From assembly GCA_947499275.1 (NCBI GenBank), contig CANMNM010000072.1:1-6821 (forward strand): a stretch of DNA of 6,821 nucleotides, written 5' to 3'. The translations under genes and the position numbers were made by a program. Positions 1 to 5,374 of the stretch are shown here, in pieces. Each line of letters starts with the position of its first letter. Within the stretch, counting starts at the first letter, position 1. The notes under the pieces were generated by a model. That model was given only the letters and a program-made list of their open reading frames with translations, searched no databases and was not told the DNA's origin. This DNA is from Actinomycetota bacterium. GTDB lineage: Bacteria; Actinomycetota; Actinomycetes; S36-B12.

Positions 1-46
1 AGACGAACTTTTTTCCCTCGACGAGGAAGAAACAGGCACTGAACCG

Positions 47-1288
47 TTGCCAGTCGTTGTAAGTGAGGAAGTGCTGGTCTCAAGCAAGGGTGTTCGCCTA
101 GATTCGATACCTGACGCTATTGAGGCCATTCGTGCTGGCAAAGCGATTGTTGTCATTGACGACGAGGATCGGGAGAACGAAGGGGACTTGATTTTTGCTG
201 CATCGAAGGCGACTGTGGAATTGACCGCTTTCATGATCCGCCACACCTCAGGTTACGTGTGCGTTGGAATGTCGGGTGAGCTCCTTGATCGACTCAATCT
301 GCCACCCATGACTTCAGTGAATGAAGATCGCAAAGGAACCGCATATGCAGTTTCGGTTGATGCAAAAGACGTTATCTCAACCGGAATCTCAGCCGTGGAT
401 CGTTCCCACACAATTCGCGTGCTTGCTGACTCTGCTACTGAGCCATATGAGTTAACTCGTCCGGGTCACGTCATGCCCCTTCGGGCGGTTAAAGGTGGGG
501 TTCTTCGCCGACCCGGTCACACTGAGGCGGCAGTTGATTTGACCACCCTTGCCGGCTTGACCGGTGCTGGCGCTTTATGTGAGCTCGTAAATGACGACGG
601 CTCCATGATGAGAGCTCCTCGTTGTCGGGAGTTTGCCGATGAGCATGGCCTACTCCTTATCTCCATTGCTGACTTGATCAAATATCGACGTCAGTACGAA
701 TCACAGGTGACGCGAATTGCTGATGTGTCACTTCCAACGGAGTATGGAGAGTTTCGTGCTGTCGGGTATCGGAGCGAAATTGATGGTACCGAGCACGTTG
801 CCTTGATCTGCGGTGAAATCGGATCGGGACAAGACATTCTGGTTCGGGTGCATTCTGAATGTTTAACTGGGGACGTCCTCGGTTCACTTCGCTGCGATTG
901 CGGCCCGCAATTGCACACCGCAATGTTGCGAATCGCTGAAGAAGGCCAGGGTGTTGTTCTTTACGTGAAAGGTCACGAAGGACGCGGAATCGGTCTGTTG
1001 GACAAGTTGCGAGCTTATGAGTTGCAGGAGCGGGGACTTGATACGGTCGATGCGAACCTTTCACTTGGTCTTCCAGCAGATGCGCGAGACTATGGAACAG
1101 GTGCGCAAATCCTTGCTGATCTTGGAATCAAAAGCATGCGACTATTGACGAACAACCCTACGAAGCGGGCCGGACTAGAGGGGTATGGGTTGGTGATTAC
1201 CGACCGAGTTCCATTGGTAATCAAAGAGAATTCGCATAACGCTGAATACATGTCAACAAAAGTGACCCGGATGGGTCATGAGTTGTAA
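47..1288 (+). CDS. ribBA: Bifunctional 3,4-dihydroxy-2-butanone-4-phosphate synthase / GTP cyclohydrolase II (RibBA); start uncertain
   Basis: Cytosolic enzyme that supplies both riboflavin precursors: the N-terminal half converts ribulose 5-phosphate to dihydroxybutanone phosphate, and the C-terminal half opens GTP to the diaminopyrimidine. Counting from the TTG at 47, the RibB half covers about residues 18-215, with the acidic substrate/metal loop DDEDRENEGDL (38-48), HTSGY (66-70) and RPGHTEAAVDL (155-165). The RibA half covers about 220-413, with the zinc cysteines C272, C283 and C285 in ECLTGDVLGSLRCDCG, GHEGRGIGL (309-317) and DYGTGAQIL (348-356). Both halves have all hallmark motifs, so both should be active. 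The start is doubtful: the frame is open back to base 2, and family similarity begins only near residue 17. Neither TTG 47 nor GTG 71 has a well-spaced Shine-Dalgarno, so the gene may start left of the window. The stop TAA shares one base with the next ATG. Function is near certain; the start is not. Confidence 0.95.
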   Translation: MPVVVSEEVLVSSKGVRLDSIPDAIEAIRAGKAIVVIDDEDRENEGDLIFAASKATVELTAFMIRHTSGYVCVGMSGELLDRLNLPPMTSVNEDRKGTAYAVSVDAKDVISTGISAVDRSHTIRVLADSATEPYELTRPGHVMPLRAVKGGVLRRPGHTEAAVDLTTLAGLTGAGALCELVNDDGSMMRAPRCREFADEHGLLLISIADLIKYRRQYESQVTRIADVSLPTEYGEFRAVGYRSEIDGTEHVALICGEIGSGQDILVRVHSECLTGDVLGSLRCDCGPQLHTAMLRIAEEGQGVVLYVKGHEGRGIGLLDKLRAYELQERGLDTVDANLSLGLPADARDYGTGAQILADLGIKSMRLLTNNPTKRAGLEGYGLVITDRVPLVIKENSHNAEYMSTKVTRMGHEL

Positions 1289-1737
1289 TGACCAGTGGTT
1301 CGGCCTCAGATGGCATTCCTTCAGGGAGTGAATACGACTGGTACAAGCGAGCCTGTGTTCTCCTAGAGGGCGGAGACAGCGCGGCATCCGTAATCTTGTT
1401 TCAGCGTTTGCGTGAAGTGGATTCCAGTCCAAGTGTCTTAGAAGGACTTGGGAGAGCGCTATTTGACGCCAAAAGATATGAACAAGCGGCGAAAGTGCTA
1501 GGCGATCTCGTCGAAGTTTCCCCAGATAATGATTATGCCCACTTTGCGCTTGGTTTGTCCCTGTGGCGTTTGCAACGATTTATTCCTGCACGCGATCATT
1601 TAGCTATGGCGTTCGTGATGAACCCGCAGCGGTCGGAATACGGCTCCGCTTTGGCACAGGTCAAATCAACTCTGCGGCATCGTACAGAGCAGGGACTGCC
1701 TTTAGAAGGTCCCATTGCACGACAGAGTGAATTGTGA
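1288..1737 (+). CDS. Small tetratricopeptide-repeat (TPR) protein
   Basis: A 149-residue protein with no signal peptide or membrane segment, so probably cytosolic. About three TPR-like helix pairs are visible: residues 17-50 (YDWYKRACVLLEGGDSAAS onward), 51-81 (GLGRALFDAKRYEQAAKVLG, ending SPDN) and 82-114 (DYAHFALGLSLWRLQRFIPA, ending MNP). The second and third carry the usual small and aromatic residues and a closing Pro. TPRs form protein-binding scaffolds; no catalytic motif is present and the partner is unknown. A TPR protein directly before a NagD-like HAD phosphatase is also the arrangement of M. tuberculosis Rv1691-Rv1692, so this is probably the counterpart, though shorter than I recall for Rv1691. 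The ATG overlaps the ribBA stop by one base, the local Shine-Dalgarno is weak, and the gene ends in a 4-base GTGA overlap with the phosphatase. This suggests translational coupling on both sides and perhaps an interaction with the phosphatase (inference). Confidence 0.85.
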   Translation: MTSGSASDGIPSGSEYDWYKRACVLLEGGDSAASVILFQRLREVDSSPSVLEGLGRALFDAKRYEQAAKVLGDLVEVSPDNDYAHFALGLSLWRLQRFIPARDHLAMAFVMNPQRSEYGSALAQVKSTLRHRTEQGLPLEGPIARQSEL

Positions 1738-2759
1738 ATCATTCCGACCCGCAACCAGATGCATCGGGAAACGTGTTATGTGATCAATTTGATGCCATCT
1801 ATTTTGATTTAGACGGCGTTCTTTACCGTGGGCTAAATGAGGTCGAAGGCGCGGTTGAGACGGTGAAAGAGATCTCCCAGCGTGGTTGCGGGGTTGCTTA
1901 TGTAACAAATAATGCTTCTCGTACACCGGATGAGGTTGCGGCTCACTTAGTGGAGCTCGGGATACCTGCAAAACCATCTCAAGTAGTCACATCTTCACAA
2001 GTTGCGGTTGAGATCTTGCAAAAACATGTTCCAGTTGGTGAGCGAGTTTTCGTTGTTGGCGGTGTTGGTGTTGAGGAAGCGCTGAGAGACGCAGGATACG
2101 TGCCTAGCCGGGATTCGCGCGATTGTGTGGCCGTCGTCCAAGGATTTGGTCCCGAAGTTTCTTGGCGGGATTTGGCCCAAGCTTCATATCTCATCCAAGG
2201 GGGAGCAATTTGGATTGCGACCAATCTTGACAGTACTTTTCCGACCGCTTCAGGTATCGCTCCGGGGAATGGTTCCCTCGTTGAGGCGGTGCGAAATGCA
2301 GTGGGACGCGATCCCGATGGTGTTGGTGGGAAACCAGATCGAGCCATGATGGATAGGACAATGGCAGCTGTTCCTGGGGAAAGGCCTCTACTCGTGGGGG
2401 ATCGTTATGACACAGACATTGCCGGTGGCATTGCGGCAGGAATCCCAACGATGCTAGTGCTCTCCGGTGTCACTCAGGCGACAGACGTTTGGCGGTCGAA
2501 CCTTAGGGCGGATTATTTATGTGAGAGTGTTCAAGGGCTCGTTCTGACGTATCGGGAGGCCAGTGTTAACGACGAGGATTACGTCTGTGGTGGCGCTAGG
2601 GCAACTTTTGCAGCTGTGAACATGTGTGTTCGGGCTAGGGGAGGCACACGGATGGAGCGACTACGGGCAGCAGATAGCCTAAAGTGGTCCATGGTGAATC
2701 AGGTCGGCTTGGAAGCGTTCACGGAAGGTCAGATCATCCTTGATCTGGGCGTTTCTTAA
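1734..2759 (+). CDS. HAD-IIA (NagD-like) phosphatase, probable glycerol-3-phosphate phosphatase type
   Basis: A 341-residue haloacid dehalogenase-superfamily hydrolase expected to remove phosphate from a small metabolite through an aspartyl-phosphate intermediate with Mg2+. All four motifs are present: motif I FDLDGVLY (D25 nucleophile, D27 acid/base), motif II VTNN (57-60), motif III lysine K200 in GGKPD, and motif IV GDRYDTDI (222-229). The long insert between motifs II and III (about 80-195) is the C2 cap typical of NagD/HAD-IIA. About 75 residues (266-341) follow the HAD core. The mycobacterial relative Rv1692, characterised as a glycerol-3-phosphate phosphatase in glycerophospholipid recycling, has a comparable C-terminal GNAT-like domain, and I infer the same here. 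The GTG start at 1734 overlaps the TPR gene stop by four bases, implying coupled translation. Substrate is inferred from family and synteny only; another phosphosugar or nucleotide is possible. Confidence 0.9.
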   Translation: MNHSDPQPDASGNVLCDQFDAIYFDLDGVLYRGLNEVEGAVETVKEISQRGCGVAYVTNNASRTPDEVAAHLVELGIPAKPSQVVTSSQVAVEILQKHVPVGERVFVVGGVGVEEALRDAGYVPSRDSRDCVAVVQGFGPEVSWRDLAQASYLIQGGAIWIATNLDSTFPTASGIAPGNGSLVEAVRNAVGRDPDGVGGKPDRAMMDRTMAAVPGERPLLVGDRYDTDIAGGIAAGIPTMLVLSGVTQATDVWRSNLRADYLCESVQGLVLTYREASVNDEDYVCGGARATFAAVNMCVRARGGTRMERLRAADSLKWSMVNQVGLEAFTEGQIILDLGVS

Positions 2760-2809
2760 TCTGAGCGTTCTTGATCTTCGTGTTCTTGATCCCAGAGTTC
2801 CGGGATCAA
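2739..2809 (+). repeat. Degenerate ~15-base tandem repeats spanning the HAD gene stop
   Basis: Four units based on CTTGATC followed by eight or nine less conserved bases start at 2739, 2755 (CTTAATC), 2770 and 2785, a spacing of 16, 15 and 15. Three of the cores are identical. The first unit lies in the last codons of the phosphatase gene and the second covers its stop codon (2757-2759). The last unit forms the left arm of a hairpin whose right arm falls one further period downstream. The pattern is directly visible; its role is unknown. It may have arisen by local slippage duplication or may be a cluster of protein or RNA binding sites. Confidence 0.55.
2786..2809 (+). terminator. Perfect 8-bp hairpin after the HAD gene (possible weak terminator or RNA stabiliser)
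   Basis: TTGATCCC (2786-2793) and GGGATCAA (2802-2809) are exact reverse complements separated by the 8-base loop AGAGTTCC. The hairpin lies 27 bases after the phosphatase stop, a normal place for a terminator or processing structure between two transcription units. No run of T follows on either strand, so a classical Rho-independent terminator is not supported. It could instead protect the upstream mRNA end or attenuate read-through. Confidence 0.35.
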
Positions 2810-2835
2810 AGCGAATTGTGAACGCGTGTCGGGAA

Positions 2836-2853
2836 GTGGCCAACATTGGTCAC
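2836..2853. promoter_or_regulatory. Imperfect 18-base palindrome upstream of the phasin-like gene (candidate operator)
   Basis: GTGGCCAA (2836-2843) and TTGGTCAC (2846-2853) are inverted around a 2-base centre, with one mismatch per arm pair (a G:T wobble as RNA). It sits 25 bases before the ATG of the phasin-like gene and 11 bases before its Shine-Dalgarno, in the only gap between the two gene clusters. A dimeric repressor could bind such a site, but no regulator family is implied. I see no convincing -35/-10 pair nearby, so the promoter remains unplaced. Confidence 0.25.
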
Positions 2854-2863
2854 CTGAATTGGT

Positions 2864-2873
2864 AAAGGAAGAG
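2864..2873 (+). promoter_or_regulatory. Ribosome binding site of the phasin-like gene
   Basis: The purine-rich AAAGGAAGAG, containing AAGGA eight bases before the ATG at 2878, is a good Shine-Dalgarno match and fixes this start. It is clearly better than the sites of the coupled genes upstream, which fits independent initiation at the head of a second translational unit. Confidence 0.7.
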
Positions 2874-2877
2874 ACTC

Positions 2878-3315
2878 ATGTTTGAATCGGTACCAAACCT
2901 TTCGACGGTGCGAAACTATCTCGAGATGGCAACCGGGCTTACTGAGGCAACCGCCGCCAAGGCCATGGAGGTTGCGGGGTCACTGATCGCCCAGGGAATG
3001 TCCCTCGGCACCAAGCAACCGGCTGACATGGCTTCGAGTGTGGCGCAGGCAGCGGATGAATTGATGGCACAGAGTAAAACGAATAGGGATCTATTAATAG
3101 GTCTCATTCGTACTGAAGTGGACAAGGCAATTGGTCGGGTTGGATTTGTTCGTGAAGATGAGCTTGCGGCATTGAGAGCTCGAGTTGAAAAAATGGAATC
3201 CCTGATCACCTCAGTTGAAAGTGGAACGTTCACCCCGTTACACGATCTAGTTGGTGCAGAGGATGAAGAACCTGTCAAGAAAAAGAAAAAGGTTGTGGTT
3301 GAGCATGAATCCTGA
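2878..3315 (+). CDS. Phasin-like coiled-coil protein with lysine-rich C-terminal tail
   Basis: A 145-residue, mostly helical protein without signal peptide or membrane segment. The N-terminal part (about 8-45, with GLTEATAAKAMEVAGSLIAQ) and the central part (about 55-115, with SKTNRDLLIGLIRTEVDKAI then DELAALRARVEKMESL) resemble the actinobacterial phasin-like family. These proteins have a conserved R-x-E-[VL]-x-x-x-[LI]-x-R-[LV]-G-type helix followed by a short leucine-zipper-like coiled coil. An acidic stretch (EDEE, 128-131) precedes KKKKK (134-138) and VVVEHES. True phasins coat polyhydroxyalkanoate granules, but no PHA synthase or depolymerase is in the window, so granule binding is not shown. 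The basic tail could also contact nucleic acid or acidic surfaces (inference). The start is supported by a good Shine-Dalgarno. The stop overlaps the next gene by 11 bases. Family call moderate, function open. Confidence 0.8.
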   Translation: MFESVPNLSTVRNYLEMATGLTEATAAKAMEVAGSLIAQGMSLGTKQPADMASSVAQAADELMAQSKTNRDLLIGLIRTEVDKAIGRVGFVREDELAALRARVEKMESLITSVESGTFTPLHDLVGAEDEEPVKKKKKVVVEHES

Positions 3316-3595
3316 GAACGATCTAAATCTTGAGGATGATCTAGATATGGAACCTGAATCTGAATTTGAGCCTGACCCGAACTTAGCGTCCGAGGGTCAA
3401 GACTTATTAGTACTTGATGAAATGGTTGATACTGATCTTGTGTTACCTATGTGGGAAGCCACCGGAAATGGTGAAGTTGATTCTGCTTTGGAACTGATAC
3501 AAGGGATTGACTTGGAAGACATTCACTCGCACCATGGCATTTTGACGCAGGTTCATGACCGCTTGCGCGACGTCATGGTGAATTTAGATCGTTAA
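3305..3595 (+). CDS. Small acidic conserved protein encoded upstream of tlyA
   Basis: A 96-residue protein of unknown function. I choose the ATG at 3305, because a longer in-frame start at 3251 would run deep inside the phasin-like gene and add a basic peptide read out of frame from its lysine codons. The first ~40 residues are extremely acidic and probably disordered (Asp/Glu-rich, with near-repeats such as LEDDLDMEPE). The C-terminal part (about 55-95) looks like a folded helical module, with VDSALELIQGIDLEDI and then LTQVHDRLRDVM. It resembles the short helical proteins that actinobacteria encode just before tlyA (the position of Rv1693), whose typical pattern is V-D-x-A-L-x-x-L, then H, then VH-x-x-L. 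It overlaps the phasin-like gene by 11 bases and lacks its own strong Shine-Dalgarno, so translation is probably coupled. tlyA starts 42 bases later. Confidence 0.8.
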   Translation: MNPENDLNLEDDLDMEPESEFEPDPNLASEGQDLLVLDEMVDTDLVLPMWEATGNGEVDSALELIQGIDLEDIHSHHGILTQVHDRLRDVMVNLDR

Positions 3596-3637
3596 GTCAG
3601 TTTCACACCAAAAAGAATTGACGATTGAAAACGGCTC

Positions 3638-4453
3638 ATGCGCAGATTAGATTCCGAATTAGTTTCGCGGGGGCTCGTTCGCTCGCGAGGTGAAGCGCAA
3701 ATCGCAATTGATGAACGTAGGGTCAAAATTGATGGAATGGTTGCGCTCAAGGCTGCAACGGGTGTCAGTCCTCAGTCAAATTTGATTGTTGAAGGGGAGG
3801 GTGACTCGTATGTTTCGAGAGGAGCCCACAAATTGCTCGGGGCGCTCAAGGCTTTCCCGATTGAACTCGCCGGGCGCTATGTCCTTGATGCAGGTGCGTC
3901 AACGGGTGGGTTCACCCAAGTGGCATTAGAAGCCGGAGCGGCTGGAGTGTTGGCTGTTGACGTTGGATACGGGCAAATTGCCTGGTCACTTCGAACCGAT
4001 CCTCGAGTTCAGGTCATGGAGCGTCAGAACATCCGGTATTTGGAGCCCAACCAACTCGCATTCATTCCTCAGGTGGTGGTGGCTGATCTTTCGTTTATTT
4101 CGCTCACTACCGTTTTGCCAGCTCTCACCTCACTCATCGATCCAAAGGGCGAAATGCTCTTGATGGTTAAACCCCAGTTTGAGGCGGGACGGGATGCGGT
4201 GAGCGCATCACACGGAGTGGTTCGTGACCCAGAGATACGTAAAGCGGCAGTGAATCGGGTGGCCCAGGCCGGCATATCCGCGGGGTGGAACGTTGCGGGT
4301 GTCGCTGCAAGCCCATTGCCTGGGCCCAAAGGGAATGTGGAGTATTTTTTATGGCTCACCCACAAGCCCCAACTGCAGGGTAGTCAGGCATATCCTGATG
4401 CGACAGAATTAGCGCGAATGATCGAAACCGCGATTGAGGAGGGACCAGCATGA
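3638..4453 (+). CDS. tlyA: TlyA-family 16S/23S rRNA (cytidine-2'-O)-methyltransferase
   Basis: A 271-residue methyltransferase that uses S-adenosylmethionine to methylate cytidine 2'-OH in rRNA (C1409 of 16S and C1920 of 23S in M. tuberculosis; loss there gives capreomycin resistance). An S4 RNA-binding domain occupies about residues 1-58 (LDSELVSRGLVRSRGEA). The methyltransferase domain follows, with SRGAHKL (60-66), the SAM-binding LDAGASTGGF (83-92), DVGYGQ (108-113), ADLSFIS (149-155), VKPQFE (177-182) and GNVEYFLW (232-239). The proposed K-D-K-E catalytic set corresponds to K65, D150, K178 and E235, all present. The interdomain linker, RxWV in M. tuberculosis, reads DSYV (56-59) here. 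Length and the C-terminal helix (ELARMIETAIEEGPA) match the long type II form, which modifies both subunits. Shine-Dalgarno is weak; the ATG is chosen because homology begins at MRRLDSEL. The last four bases overlap nadK. Confidence 0.95.
   Translation: MRRLDSELVSRGLVRSRGEAQIAIDERRVKIDGMVALKAATGVSPQSNLIVEGEGDSYVSRGAHKLLGALKAFPIELAGRYVLDAGASTGGFTQVALEAGAAGVLAVDVGYGQIAWSLRTDPRVQVMERQNIRYLEPNQLAFIPQVVVADLSFISLTTVLPALTSLIDPKGEMLLMVKPQFEAGRDAVSASHGVVRDPEIRKAAVNRVAQAGISAGWNVAGVAASPLPGPKGNVEYFLWLTHKPQLQGSQAYPDATELARMIETAIEEGPA
4437..4443 (+). promoter_or_regulatory. Strong ribosome binding site of nadK inside the end of tlyA
   Basis: AGGAGGG, six bases before the ATG at 4450, is a near-perfect Shine-Dalgarno placed within the last codons of tlyA (encoding EEGPA). 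It confirms the nadK start and suggests NAD kinase can initiate strongly as well as by coupling through the ATGA overlap. Confidence 0.8.
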
Positions 4454-5346
4454 TCCGTGCAATCGCGGCTCCCTCCCGGGTGCATGTTGTAGTAAACAGT
4501 CAGTCGCAGCATGCAATGAGAATCGCTGACACCGTTGACATTGGACTGAACAATCATGGGATCGCGACCAGCAGGGAAAGCGACGAGTCCGAAAATGCAC
4601 CTTTTAGCACCCGTGAATTGAGCGGCGTACAGGGTCTTTCGTCGACAGATTTGATTTTAGTCATTGGTGGAGACGGCACGATGCTACGTGCGGCAGAACT
4701 TGGCCGAGACTCGGGAGCCGCAATTTTGGGCGTGAATTTAGGCCACGTTGGTTTTCTTGCTGAAGCTGAGGAAGAGAACCTTGAGTCCGTAATTAGTGCG
4801 ATTGCTGGAGGCCAGTGGAGTGTCGAAGAACGCCTAGCCCTCGATGTCATTGTGCTTCACGGATCAGAAGTTGTGGACCGAACTTGGGCACTTAATGAAA
4901 TCAGTCTGGAGAAGCACGAGCGAGAAAAGATGATCAGCGTGCTCGCCCATGTTGATGACCACCCGCTGAGTCGTTGGGGATGCGACGGCGTTATTTGCGC
5001 AACTCCCACCGGGTCGACAGCGTACGCATTTTCTGCCGGGGGCCCCATCGTCTGGCCTGAAGTCAGCGCACTCCTATTGCTCCCCATTAGTGCGCATTCG
5101 CTATTCGCGCGGCCATCGGTGATCGCGCCTACAAGTGTTATTCGGCTTGAACTTTCGCCAGAAGCCGATGCTGTGATGTGGGCCGACGGTAGGCGAATGA
5201 TCTCGGTCGCAGCTGGTTCTAGCTTGGAAGTGCGCGCCAATGATCACCCGGTCCGTTTTGCTCGACTTGTTACATCGCCTTTCACGGATCGACTCGTTGC
5301 GAAATTTCAATTGCCAGTTGAAGGTTGGCGTGGTGTTGGGAAATGA
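4450..5346 (+). CDS. nadK: NAD kinase
   Basis: A 298-residue cytosolic enzyme that phosphorylates NAD to NADP with ATP or polyphosphate, the only route to NADP in most bacteria. Diagnostic motifs are present: GGDGT (73-77, with catalytic D75), GVNLGHVGFLAE (94-105), the NE pair N149-E150 in LNEISLEK, and the glycine-rich GCDGVICATPTGSTAY (177-192), followed by SAGGPIVWP (195-203). The C-terminal pattern ending in PFTDRLVAKFQLPVEGWRG matches actinobacterial NAD kinases (Rv1695). Residues 41-66 form a variable acidic loop (SRESDESENA) typical of the poorly conserved N-terminal third. The start overlaps tlyA by ATGA and has a strong Shine-Dalgarno. The pairing with tlyA and recN is standard for actinobacteria. 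No truncation or missing key residue is seen. Confidence 0.96.
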   Translation: MIRAIAAPSRVHVVVNSQSQHAMRIADTVDIGLNNHGIATSRESDESENAPFSTRELSGVQGLSSTDLILVIGGDGTMLRAAELGRDSGAAILGVNLGHVGFLAEAEEENLESVISAIAGGQWSVEERLALDVIVLHGSEVVDRTWALNEISLEKHEREKMISVLAHVDDHPLSRWGCDGVICATPTGSTAYAFSAGGPIVWPEVSALLLLPISAHSLFARPSVIAPTSVIRLELSPEADAVMWADGRRMISVAAGSSLEVRANDHPVRFARLVTSPFTDRLVAKFQLPVEGWRGVGK

Positions 5347-5356
5347 AGTCAGAACA

Positions 5357-5364
5357 GGCGAGGG
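5357..5364 (+). promoter_or_regulatory. Likely ribosome binding site of recN
   Basis: GGCGAGGG lies in the 28-base gap after the nadK stop and ends ten bases before the ATG at 5375. It supports that start, which also gives the canonical RecN N-terminus MIESLTISNLGII. No promoter or LexA-type (SOS) box is evident in the short gap, so recN is probably transcribed with nadK. Confidence 0.55.
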
Positions 5365-5374
5365 CGCGTAAGCC

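Noticed and set aside
2125..2349. 74-codon open frame on the plus strand inside the HAD phosphatase
   Set aside because: It is wholly contained in another frame of a gene with all four HAD motifs, and has no motif of its own.
3251..3304. Longer start for the acidic protein (ATG 3251)
   Set aside because: It would overlap the phasin-like gene by 65 bases and add an out-of-frame Arg/Lys-rich peptide; ATG 3305 gives an 11-base overlap and the expected acidic N-terminus.
3618..3653. Possible promoter before tlyA (TTGACG with TAGATT)
   Set aside because: The spacing is about 24 bases and the -10 would lie inside the tlyA coding region, so it does not form a credible promoter.
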